Positions 54,744 to 62,124 of a stretch of DNA of 64,000 nucleotides are shown in pieces; within the stretch, counting starts at the first letter, position 1, and each line of letters starts with the position of its first letter. Source of the DNA: Nibricoccus aquaticus (lineage in GTDB: Bacteria; Verrucomicrobiota; Verrucomicrobiia; Opitutales; Opitutaceae). The stretch lies in contig NZ_CP023344.1 in the NCBI RefSeq assembly GCF_002310495.1, positions 3,365,501-3,429,500 of the forward strand, given 5' to 3'. Position numbers and translations under genes: made by a program. The notes below the pieces were generated by a model. It had not been told where the DNA came from. It did not search any database and saw only the letters and a list, made by a program, of their open reading frames with translations.

Positions 54744-55789
54744 TTTATTTCGACGTCACGAAGATGGGAGTGGCGAAGCATCGCTCGGGGTTGATGCGCG
54801 TGAGCGGGCGGTTGCGCGATGAGCTGGGTGCAGCGGTGAGCGAAGTGGTGTGGCGGGAGCGCGCGTGGTGGAGCACTGGGAAAGACGCGGCGCGCGTGGC
54901 GTTGAAGGCGGAGGATTGGGTGCTGACGGCAGAGTTGTTTTGCGAAACGGAGCGGCCGGGGTTCTGGGAGTTTTTGAGGGAGAAGCCGTGCCGGGTGGCG
55001 GCGACGTTTAACGATGCGATTCCGCTGAAACATCCGCACATCACGTGGCCGCAGAGTGTGGCGCGGCATCCGGAGTACATGAAGATGCTGGCGGCGTTTG
55101 ATCGCGTGTTCGCGATTTCGGAGGCGAGCAAGGCGGAGCTGACGGAGTTCTGGCGGTGGCAGGGAGTCGAGCGATGCGCGGCGGTGGAGACGATTTCGCT
55201 CGGGGCGAATTTTTTGAAAGGGTCGAGGCCGCCGATGGAGGCGGTGCGGGTGGGCGCGGTGCCGTCGTTGATGACGGTGGGGATTTTGGAGCCGCGAAAG
55301 AATCAGGAATTTCTATTGGAGGTGTGCGAGGCGCTGTGGAGCGAAGGGGTGGGGTTTGAGCTGCACGTGGTGGGGCGGGTGAATCCGCATTTCGGGAAAC
55401 CGGTCGTGGAGAAAATCGCGGAGTTGCGGAAGCGCGGGCGGCGCGTGACGCATCACGAAGGCGTGAGCGATGAGGTGTTGCTGAAACTTTATCGGGAGGC
55501 GCGCGCGACGATTTTTCCGACGATTGCGGAGGGCTGCGGGCTGCCGGTGCTGGAGTCGTTGTGGCTTGGGGTGCCGTGCGTGTGCAGCGATCTGCCGGTG
55601 CTGCGGGAGAACGCGGATGGCGGCGGATGCGTGGCGGTGGCACTGAACGATCAGGCGGCGTGGGTGAGCGCGCTGCGGCGGGTGATCACGGATGATGCGT
55701 GGTGCGCAAAGCTGCGCACGGAGGCGGCGGGGCGGGTGTTGCCGACGTGGGCGGAGGCGGCGGGGGCGCTGCGCAATCTATGTACTTAA
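54740..55789 (+). CDS. Glycosyltransferase family 4
   Basis: The 349-residue protein is coupled to the preceding gene. It has VKMG-like opening MIYFDVTKMGVAKHRSG, acceptor-side FNDAIPLKHPHITWP, donor-side LMTVGILEPRKNQEFLLEV and AEGCGLPVLESLWLGVPCV. It shares these blocks with the protein at 58621-59790, for example FNDAI/FHDAI and FWRWQG/YWRWLG, so the two are paralogues on opposite strands. The acceptor is unknown. Confidence 0.88.
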   Translation: MIYFDVTKMGVAKHRSGLMRVSGRLRDELGAAVSEVVWRERAWWSTGKDAARVALKAEDWVLTAELFCETERPGFWEFLREKPCRVAATFNDAIPLKHPHITWPQSVARHPEYMKMLAAFDRVFAISEASKAELTEFWRWQGVERCAAVETISLGANFLKGSRPPMEAVRVGAVPSLMTVGILEPRKNQEFLLEVCEALWSEGVGFELHVVGRVNPHFGKPVVEKIAELRKRGRRVTHHEGVSDEVLLKLYREARATIFPTIAEGCGLPVLESLWLGVPCVCSDLPVLRENADGGGCVAVALNDQAAWVSALRRVITDDAWCAKLRTEAAGRVLPTWAEAAGALRNLCT

Positions 55790-56191
55790 CGTCTCAATGA
55801 TCACTTTGGCAGCGTAGTAGGACAGCGCCAAAACAACGATGGCGATGGCAATGCCGGACCAAGCGCTCCTATGCGTCGCAGTTTGACGGACATCTGCGGC
55901 GATTTTTTTTGGGAAATTTCTCCCGTACGCAAAAAACCAGATCATCACGAGAACCAGACCAAGCACAGGACCGAATGCCACCTGCGCAACTGGAGGGAGA
56001 TCAAGCGGCACGAAGCTACAGCTTACGAGAATTGCGAACATCGCAGCGGCCCAAGCTACGCTCTTGATATATTCCTTCGGCTTGCCGGCCGCTCGATAGT
56101 TCAGGGATTGCAGAATAGGCGCCGAAAGCGGGCTAAGTAAAACCCCTGTCCCAATAACAACATTCACGGACCAAAACTTGGCGTTTTTCAT
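55778..56191 (-). CDS. Hypothetical integral membrane protein, AT-rich gene
   Basis: The 137-residue protein has about four hydrophobic segments: VNVVIGTGVLLSPLSAPIL, SVAWAAAMFAILVSCSF, FGPVLGLVLVMIWFFAYG and GIAIAIVVLALSYYAAKVII. It has no known motif. The gene is richer in A/T than its neighbours, and its 3' end overlaps the convergent glycosyltransferase by 12 bases. This suggests a late arrival beside the sugar genes. Confidence 0.65.
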   Translation of the reverse strand: MKNAKFWSVNVVIGTGVLLSPLSAPILQSLNYRAAGKPKEYIKSVAWAAAMFAILVSCSFVPLDLPPVAQVAFGPVLGLVLVMIWFFAYGRNFPKKIAADVRQTATHRSAWSGIAIAIVVLALSYYAAKVIIETLST

Positions 56192-56224
56192 TTTAGCCTA
56201 GGTGAGTGTGTTTCAGGTGGGCGC

Positions 56225-57421
56225 TCAGAGCTTTTTCACCGCGTAGGCCATGGCGTCTGCGATGCGGGCGAGATCTTCGTCGCTGTGGAGGGCGGAGATG
56301 GCGGTGCGGATCAGATCCTTGCCGGGCGGAACGGCGGGGGCGATGGACATGATGGTGAAGATGTTTTTTTCGAGGAGGGCCTGCCAGAAGCGGTAGGCGC
56401 GTTCTTTGGAGCCGAGCACGATCGGGACGGCGGGGGTTTCGCTTTCCCACGTGTCTAGGCCGAGGCTGTGGAGCATGGCGCGGTAGCGTTGCGCGTTTTT
56501 CTGCAGGCGCTCGTGGTGGTGCGGCTCGGTCTGGATGATATCGAGGGCGGTCGAGGCGCAGGCGGCCTGGGAGGGGCTGAGGGCGGCGCTGAAGATGGTG
56601 TGTTTCGAGTGGGTGCGGAGGTACTCAATGAGGTCGCGGGAGCCGGCGACGAAGCCGCCGGTGGAGGCGAGGGACTTCGACATGGAGGCGCAGAGGATAT
56701 CGATCTCGGCGTTGAGGCCGAAGTGATCGATGGTGCCGCGGCCCTGGCGGCCGAGGACGCCGAAGCCGTGGGCGTCGTCGAGGACGGTGAAGCAGCCGAG
56801 GTCTTTGACGGCGGCGAGGAGCTCGGGGATTTTCGCGATGTGCCCTTCCATCGAATACACACCTTCGAGGACGAGCATCTTGGGGGCGTCGGGCGAGAGT
56901 GTGGCCGCGACTTCGCGTAGGTCGGCGACGCTGTTGTGGGAGAAGCGTTCGACGGTGGCGTGGGAGAGGCGGATGCCGTCCCAGAGGCAGGAGTGGAGGT
57001 TTTTATCGGCGAGGATAAGGTCGCCTTTCTGGGCGTAGGCGGCGACACCGGCCATGCAGGAGAGGTAACCGGCGGCGTGGACGTGGCAGGCTTCGCGGCC
57101 GAGGAAGGCGGCGAGTTTTTCTTCGAGCTCGATGTGGTAAGCGCGGGAGCCGTTGGCGGAGCGGGCGCCGGTGGGGCTGGCGCCCCATTGGAGCATGGCG
57201 GCGCGGCCGGCCTCGATGACCTTGGGGTGAAAGGAGAGGCCGAGGTAGTCGTTGCTCGCGAGCATGATCATGTCGCGGCCGTCGTGGCGGATGTGCGTGC
57301 CTTGCTGGGCGTCGATGGGGCGGTAGTACGGGTTGTACTTGAGGCGCATCTCCGTGGCGTGGTCGTCGCGGCAACGCGCGAGGATGGGCTTGGTGTTTTT
57401 GGAGAAGAACGGGAACGCCAT
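56225..57421 (-). CDS. PLP-dependent alpha-oxoamine synthase (serine palmitoyltransferase/BioF family)
   Basis: The 398-residue enzyme starts at 57421 (MAFPFFSKNTKPILARC). It carries NPYYRPIDAQQGTH, SNDYLGLSFHPKV, His143 for ring stacking, Asp215/Asp216 with His218 in LDDAHGFGVLG, and the Schiff-base Lys249 in ASMSKSLASTGGFVAG. Family enzymes join an amino acid to an acyl thioester with loss of CO2. The opening and the SKSLASTGGF loop look closer, from memory, to Bacteroidetes serine palmitoyltransferase than to BioF. No bio genes are adjacent. The specificity is therefore an inference. Confidence 0.85.
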   Translation of the reverse strand: MAFPFFSKNTKPILARCRDDHATEMRLKYNPYYRPIDAQQGTHIRHDGRDMIMLASNDYLGLSFHPKVIEAGRAAMLQWGASPTGARSANGSRAYHIELEEKLAAFLGREACHVHAAGYLSCMAGVAAYAQKGDLILADKNLHSCLWDGIRLSHATVERFSHNSVADLREVAATLSPDAPKMLVLEGVYSMEGHIAKIPELLAAVKDLGCFTVLDDAHGFGVLGRQGRGTIDHFGLNAEIDILCASMSKSLASTGGFVAGSRDLIEYLRTHSKHTIFSAALSPSQAACASTALDIIQTEPHHHERLQKNAQRYRAMLHSLGLDTWESETPAVPIVLGSKERAYRFWQALLEKNIFTIMSIAPAVPPGKDLIRTAISALHSDEDLARIADAMAYAVKKL

Positions 57422-57494
57422 GGGTGGCGGAAAATGGCGGGCGGGCGGGCGGATTGGCAAACGGAAAGCCGGGAGGCCGGGGGGGAGTGACGAC

Positions 57495-57609
57495 GGATTT
57501 CGGAGGGTGAACCGCTCATAGAAAACGCCAACGGGGCGTTTTTAGGAGATGCGGCTGCGGCCATTGGCCTTCGCGTGCAGGCGGAGACGGCCAATGGCCG
57601 CAGTGGGGG
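57495..57609. repeat. Interspersed palindromic repeat, copy 1
   Basis: Blocks in order: TTCGGAGGGT, AACCGCTCATAG, hairpin AAAACGCC-AACGG-GGCGTTTT (57522-57542), TTAGGAGATGCGGCTG, then a perfect 15-base inverted repeat CTGCGGCCATTGGCC (57555-57569) and GGCCAATGGCCGCAG (57589-57603), ending in GTGGGGG. It lies just upstream of the methyltransferase gene. Confidence 0.85.
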
Positions 57610-57670
57610 CGATGGTTGATACTGGGCGCGGGGCTTGCGTCGGGCGGGGAGCGGTGGAGACAGTGCGTGG

Positions 57671-58453
57671 ATGGACTCCGCAACAGCGCATGACCCCAAG
57701 GCTGGTGAGAAGACGTACTATGCGCAGCTCGGCGAGGGCGGGCGGAGGCACGCGAAGGCGAAGCCGTTTTCGGATGCGGATTGCGGGAAATATCTGTGCA
57801 ACATGGGCGCGCTGTTGCTCATGTTGGAAGCGCCGGATGGGAAGAGGAGCTTGCTGGATTTTGGGTGCGGAACGGGGTGGACGTCGGTGTTTCTGGCGAA
57901 GGCAGGGTATGCGGTGACGGGGGTGGATATTTCGGAGGATGCGGTGCGGCTGGCGCGGGAGCTGGCGGCGGAGGAAGGCGTGGGCGGCGTGGAGTTTCTG
58001 GCGGCGGATTACGAGGGGTTCACGGCGTCGCGGGAGTATGACTACGTTTTATTTTATGACGCGTTGCACCACGCGGAAGACGAGCAGGCGGCGGTGAACG
58101 CGGCGTGGGGGGCGCTCAAGCCGGGCGGGGTGATGTTCGCGTTCGAGCCGGGCGCGGGGCACAGTGGGAGCGCGGGGGCGAAGCACGCGGTGGCGACGTT
58201 TGGCGTGCATGAGAAGGACATGCCGCCGGTGTATGTGTGGAAGCTGGGGAAGCGCGCGGGGTTCCGGCGGAAGCTTTTTTTGCCATTGCCGCATGAAGCG
58301 GGGCGGGCGGTTTACCGGAGGGATTTTTTGAAGATCGCCGGTGCGGGTGGGAGCGGCGCGAAGCTGTGGCTGGAGAAGGTGTGGGGGTATTTTCGCGCGG
58401 GGACGAAGGCGGGGCGGACAGGGAGGTCTGGGCTCGTCGTGATGTGGAAGTGA
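57671..58453 (+). CDS. Class I SAM-dependent methyltransferase
   Basis: The ATG at 57671 (MDSATAHDPKAGEKTYYAQL) is preferred to an upstream in-frame start at 57635. The 260-residue protein has motif I LLDFGCGTGWTSVFLA (about 62-77), the acidic end of beta-2 VTGVDIS, and motif IV YDALHHAEDEQ. The C-terminal LKIAGAGGSGAKLWLEK is not recognised. Substrate is unknown; the sugar-transferase neighbours suggest a glycan or lipid. It is bracketed by two copies of the same palindromic repeat. Confidence 0.85.
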   Translation: MDSATAHDPKAGEKTYYAQLGEGGRRHAKAKPFSDADCGKYLCNMGALLLMLEAPDGKRSLLDFGCGTGWTSVFLAKAGYAVTGVDISEDAVRLARELAAEEGVGGVEFLAADYEGFTASREYDYVLFYDALHHAEDEQAAVNAAWGALKPGGVMFAFEPGAGHSGSAGAKHAVATFGVHEKDMPPVYVWKLGKRAGFRRKLFLPLPHEAGRAVYRRDFLKIAGAGGSGAKLWLEKVWGYFRAGTKAGRTGRSGLVVMWK

Positions 58454-58472
58454 GCGCGGGCGCGGGAGCCGC

Positions 58473-58594
58473 GACTTTTTTCGGAGGGTTTAACCGCTAA
58501 TGGAAAAACGCCGACGGGGCGTTTTTTTAGGAGGTGCGGCTGCGGCCAATGGCCTTCGCGGCCGGGCGGACACGGCCAAGGGCCGCAGTGGGGG
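58473..58594. repeat. Interspersed palindromic repeat, copy 2
   Basis: Same block order and orientation as copy 1: TTCGGAGGGTTTAACCGCTA, hairpin AAAAACGCC-GACGG-GGCGTTTTT (58504-58526) followed by further T, AGGAGGTGCGGCTG, and an imperfect TGCGGCCAATGGCC / GGCCAAGGGCCGCA pair, then a G-run. The hairpin plus T-run could also end transcription of the methyltransferase gene. Confidence 0.85.
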
Positions 58595-58620
58595 GGCGGG
58601 CGGCGGGGACTTACTTGAGT

Positions 58621-59790
58621 TTATCTGTGGAGGGGCAGCGTGGGGAGCCAGGCGAGGAGGTCGCGGGCGTAATCGGGCCAGGTGCGGAAGGTGCGGGCGC
58701 GGGCCTGGGCGATGAGGGCGTCGCGGGCGGCGGAATCGGTCAGGAGTTTTTCGATACCGCTGGCGAGGCTCACGGAGTCGACACGGTCGAGGGTGAGGCA
58801 GCCGCCGTCGCGGGTGGATTCGCCGAGGGCGCCGTGGGCGGAGCAGAGGCAGGGTTTGCCGTGAGAGAGGGATTCGAGGACGGGGAGGCCGAAGCCTTCA
58901 TAGAGCGACGGGTAAACGGTGAAGGCGCAGCGGGCGTAGGCGGCGTTGAGCGCAGCTTCGTCGACGGGGCCGTCGTAGCGGAGGGGGTGGCCGGCGGATT
59001 GGAGGACGCGGATTTTTTCGAGGGCAGCGCGGCCGGTTTGGGGTTGGGCGAGGCCGATGAGGTGGAGTTCGAAGCGGAGGCCGCGGGACCAGAGGGATTC
59101 GGCGGCGTCGAGGAGAGCGAGGTGGTTTTTGCGTCCTTCGATGCTGCCGACGGAGAGGACGACGGGGGGCTGATTTTCAGAGGGAGTGTCACGTAATATG
59201 TGACACTTTTCGAGGGCGAGGGGGAGGGCGGCGACGGGTGGGGGGGCGGTGAGGCCGAGCCAGCGCCAGTAGTCGAGGAGGGTCTGGCGGGAGTCTTCGG
59301 AGTTGGCGGCGATGCCGTCGAAGGCGAGGAGTTCGCGGAGGTAGGCAGGGAAGCGGGCGACGGTTTTTGACGGGGTGAGCTCGGGGAATTTGAGAGCGAT
59401 GGCGTCGTGGAAGATGGCGATGCGCGGGCCGCGGACGCGGGCGAAAAGTGCGGGGAACGCGGAGGCGGTGGTGGCGGAGAAGATTTCCGGGACGATGAGC
59501 GCGGAGGCGGCGGGGAGTGCGGGTGGACGGAGGCCGAGGGTGCGCGCGGTGCGGCCGGCGAGGCGGGCGGGGAGGGGCCAGCGGGCGGAGCGTTTGGGGG
59601 ACGGGGCGGTGCTGGCGAGGTTGGCGGTTTCCCACGGGGCGAGCGGGCGCCAGGTGTTGCGATGAGGATCGTGGGTGATCGCGGTGACGGCGGTGGAGGC
59701 GGCGAGCGCGGTGTGGAGGGAGCGGCAGACGCGTTGGACGCCGGTGCGGGCGTGGGTGTGGCTGGTGTGGCTGAGGTCGAGGAGAAGCAT
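58621..59790 (-). CDS. Glycosyltransferase family 4
   Basis: The start is the ATG at 59790 (MLLLDLSHTSHTHARTGVQR), giving 389 residues; the frame is open further up but is the wrong frame of ctaG. The acceptor side has IAIFHDAIALKFPELTP. The donor side has VLSVGSIEGRKNHLALLDAA and YEGFGLPVLESLSHGKPCL. It is a paralogue of the protein at 54740. The linker between the domains (residues around 195-205) is encoded by an AT-rich palindrome. It follows ctaG by 5 bases on the same strand. Confidence 0.88.
   Translation of the reverse strand: MLLLDLSHTSHTHARTGVQRVCRSLHTALAASTAVTAITHDPHRNTWRPLAPWETANLASTAPSPKRSARWPLPARLAGRTARTLGLRPPALPAASALIVPEIFSATTASAFPALFARVRGPRIAIFHDAIALKFPELTPSKTVARFPAYLRELLAFDGIAANSEDSRQTLLDYWRWLGLTAPPPVAALPLALEKCHILRDTPSENQPPVVLSVGSIEGRKNHLALLDAAESLWSRGLRFELHLIGLAQPQTGRAALEKIRVLQSAGHPLRYDGPVDEAALNAAYARCAFTVYPSLYEGFGLPVLESLSHGKPCLCSAHGALGESTRDGGCLTLDRVDSVSLASGIEKLLTDSAARDALIAQARARTFRTWPDYARDLLAWLPTLPLHR
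59185..59207. repeat. AT-rich perfect palindrome inside a glycosyltransferase gene
   Basis: AGTGTCAC (59185-59192) and GTGACACT (59200-59207) flank GTAATAT. It is in frame with the gene and encodes part of the linker between its two domains. The composition is unlike the surrounding GC-rich coding sequence. Confidence 0.75.
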
Positions 59791-59795
59791 CCGTG

Positions 59796-60596
59796 TCAGG
59801 CGGTGCGGGAGGCGGGCTTGCCCTCGGTTTGCTGGTACCAGCGGTAGAAGGCGATGACGAGGGCGACGAAGGTGACGAAGAGTCCGCCGAGTTTCATGAC
59901 GGAGGCGCCGAGGAGCTGGTCCTGGGCGGGGGAGAAGTTGTTGAAGAGGCGCGGGGCGTACTCGTAGGTCGGGTACAGGATGTTGTCGGCGAAGGCGAGG
60001 AAGGCGAAGAGCGGGGTCATGCCGATGGTGACGGCGAGCAGGTAGATCATCTGCGGGCCGTGGCCGAGGGGCGGGAATTCGCGGGAAGGGCTGAGGACGG
60101 GCCACCAGTAGAGGAGCGCGGTGGCGAAGAACATGACGTGTTCGAGGACGTGGATGAATTTATCCTGAAGGGCCCAATCGTAGAGGCCGGGGGCGTGCCA
60201 GATGGAGATGGTGAGGGTGTAGATCACGCCGCAGATGACCGGATGGGTAAGGATGCGCAGGAATGGGCGTAGTGATGGGCGGGCGGTGATGGGGGCGACG
60301 AGCCAGTGGGGGAGGCCGAGGAGGAAGAGGATGGCGGAGCCGTAGATGAGCAGCTGGTGCTGGATCATGTGGGCGGTGAGAAGGAAACGTTCGCCGATCT
60401 GGTCGAGAGGAGAACCGACGGCCAGGTAGAAGATGACGAGGGCGGCGTAGAAACGGACGGCGTGGGCAAGCGGGTAGGCTGCGCCGGGGGCGATGCGGGC
60501 GCGGAGAGGGCCGGTGAAAATCGCGTAGAGCCAGCCGAGGACGATGAGGCCGCCGACGAGGTAGGGTTCGTTATGCCAGTGGCGCCAGTCGATCAT
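59796..60596 (-). CDS. ctaG: Cytochrome c oxidase assembly factor CtaG (caa3 type)
   Basis: The 266-residue protein has about seven membrane helices. AHMIQHQLLIYGSAILFLLG and HVLEHVMFFATALLYWWPVL hold the conserved His residues of the caa3_CtaG family, thought to aid copper delivery or assembly of oxidase subunit I. It is the last oxidase gene of the minus-strand set, 245 bases after subunit IV, with a terminator in between, so it may have its own promoter. Confidence 0.92.
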   Translation of the reverse strand: MIDWRHWHNEPYLVGGLIVLGWLYAIFTGPLRARIAPGAAYPLAHAVRFYAALVIFYLAVGSPLDQIGERFLLTAHMIQHQLLIYGSAILFLLGLPHWLVAPITARPSLRPFLRILTHPVICGVIYTLTISIWHAPGLYDWALQDKFIHVLEHVMFFATALLYWWPVLSPSREFPPLGHGPQMIYLLAVTIGMTPLFAFLAFADNILYPTYEYAPRLFNNFSPAQDQLLGASVMKLGGLFVTFVALVIAFYRWYQQTEGKPASRTA

Positions 60597-60683
60597 CGGA
60601 GGAGAAGAATCACGGATGTGCGGGAAGACGGAAGCGCGGAGATTGATTTAGAGCAGGAAAGACGAGGAAGGCGGATTTTTTAA

Positions 60684-60713
60684 CCACTGATGGGCACTGA
60701 AAGACACTGATGG
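60684..60713. repeat. Decamer tandem repeat, three imperfect units
   Basis: Three 10-base units, CCACTGATGG, GCACTGAAAG and ACACTGATGG, lie between ctaG and subunit IV. The motif AACCACTGATG also opens the palindromic repeat copy 3 at 41899. Confidence 0.7.
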
Positions 60714-60791
60714 CGGAAAATCGGAGAGGAGGATGACCATAGGCTGAGAGGCGCTGAGTGTTTTCGATAAGCGGTGTCTGAAAACGGGCGC

Positions 60792-60822
60792 AAAAAAGGC
60801 GGCTCCAGATGAGGAGCCGCCT
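60792..60822 (-). terminator. Intrinsic terminator after oxidase subunit IV
   Basis: A perfect 10-base stem (60797-60806 with 60813-60822, loop AGATGA) is followed on the minus strand by six T. It lies 20 bases past the subunit IV stop. Confidence 0.94.
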
Positions 60823-60841
60823 GGAAAGAGGTTGCGGAAAA

Positions 60842-61225
60842 TCAGGCGAGAGCGCGAAGAGCGGCTTGGGCGGTTTCCAGCGGGAGGCTGGCCTCGGCGC
60901 TGAAGAGTTTCAGGAGGGCCCACATGGTGCCGCCAGCGAGGACGAGGCCGATGAAGAAGATGATCGTGCAAAAAAGTTTATCCCACTTCAGGTGCATGAA
61001 GTAGAAGATGACGAACATGAACTTCACCGTGGAGAGAACGACCAGTGAAGTGACGATGAGCCACTTCGTGAGCGGGAGGTAGATGAGGACGATTTCGACG
61101 CCGGTGATGACCGCGAGGAGCATCGCGATCTGGACGAAGATGTGGAATTTGCCCTCGCTGTGCGCATCGGCGTGGGCGTGCTCGTCGTGGTGAGGAGCGG
61201 GAGAATGGGCGGCGTGAGAGGCCAT
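60842..61225 (-). CDS. Cytochrome c oxidase subunit IV family protein
   Basis: The 127-residue protein begins with a His-rich tail (HHDEHAHADAHSEGKFH) and has three membrane helices, ending with LVLAGGTMWALL. The middle region VKFMFVIFYFMHLKWDKLF is the hallmark of bacterial COX subunit IV (CtaF/CyoD type), which stabilises the oxidase. Its start lies 3 bases after ctaE ends, so the genes are coupled. Confidence 0.92.
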   Translation of the reverse strand: MASHAAHSPAPHHDEHAHADAHSEGKFHIFVQIAMLLAVITGVEIVLIYLPLTKWLIVTSLVVLSTVKFMFVIFYFMHLKWDKLFCTIIFFIGLVLAGGTMWALLKLFSAEASLPLETAQAALRALA

Positions 61226-61228
61226 GGC

Positions 61229-62068
61229 TTAAAGGTATTCGAGGAGATAGACGGCTGTGAAGATCACGATCCAGACGATGTCCACGAAGTGCCAGTAAAG
61301 GCCCATCGACTCGACATCCATGGCGTTGGCTTCACCGAAATCGACAGGGCCTTCCTGGCGGCTGAGGAGCCAGAGGACGATGAGGCCGAGGATCGAGACA
61401 CCGAATTCGACCGGGTGGTGGTGGAGAAAACCGCCGAAGCCGTCGCCGACCTGGATGGCGTGAACGAGGCCGAGCATGGAGGCCATGCTGGCGACGATGG
61501 TGACGCCCCAGACGATGAGGTGGAAAAAGCCTTTGATGAGCCAGGCGCGGCCCTGGTCGGCGTCGGCGGGTTTGAAGGAGCGGATGTACATGAGCACGAG
61601 CCAGAGGACGCCGATGGCGACGTGGCAGCCGTGGGTACCGGTGAGGACGTAGAAGGTGGAGCCGAAGATGCTGTTGGAGAGCGTGAGGCCCTTCTCGTGG
61701 ACGAAGTGGGAGAACTCGTACACCTGGCACGCGAGGAAGATGAGGCCGAAGAAGATCGTGCCGATGAGGTTCTGGCGGGTGCTGCGGACCTGGCCTTTTT
61801 GCAGCGAGTTCACGGCGAGGGCCATGAGGAGCGACGACATCAGGAGGATGAAGGTCGAGAAGGACGTGAGCTCGATGCTGAAGATGCTCTTCACATCGGG
61901 CGATCCTGGCGGCGGGTGTAGCCGGTAGATCAGATGCGTGGAGATCAGCGTGCCGAAGAACATGCAGTCCGAGGCAAGGAAGGCCCACATGAAGAGCTTC
62001 TTGTTCGGAATACCGGTCGACGTGGTGTGGTCGTGGTGGTGATCGATTGGGCCGGCGTGGCTGCTCAT
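61229..62068 (-). CDS. ctaE: Cytochrome c oxidase subunit III
   Basis: The 279-residue protein has seven predicted membrane helices. The conserved segments are NKKLFMWAFLASDCMFFGTL, GSTFYVLTGTHGCHVAIGVL with the family His, and LYWHFVDIVWIVIF at the C-terminus. It follows ctaD by 56 bases and is coupled to subunit IV. Confidence 0.95.
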   Translation of the reverse strand: MSSHAGPIDHHHDHTTSTGIPNKKLFMWAFLASDCMFFGTLISTHLIYRLHPPPGSPDVKSIFSIELTSFSTFILLMSSLLMALAVNSLQKGQVRSTRQNLIGTIFFGLIFLACQVYEFSHFVHEKGLTLSNSIFGSTFYVLTGTHGCHVAIGVLWLVLMYIRSFKPADADQGRAWLIKGFFHLIVWGVTIVASMASMLGLVHAIQVGDGFGGFLHHHPVEFGVSILGLIVLWLLSRQEGPVDFGEANAMDVESMGLYWHFVDIVWIVIFTAVYLLEYL

Positions 62069-62124
62069 ATCGGAAGAGGTGTAAGCTGAGTAGGAAGTGT
62101 GAGGGAGTAAGCGTTGGTGTGGTC

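Noticed and set aside
57500-58600. Possible insertion sequence around the methyltransferase
   Set aside because: No transposase gene and no target-site duplication were seen; only the repeat bracket is supported.
59791-60105. N-terminal extension of the glycosyltransferase at 58621
   Set aside because: It is the wrong frame of ctaG on the same strand, and the family start is at 59790.
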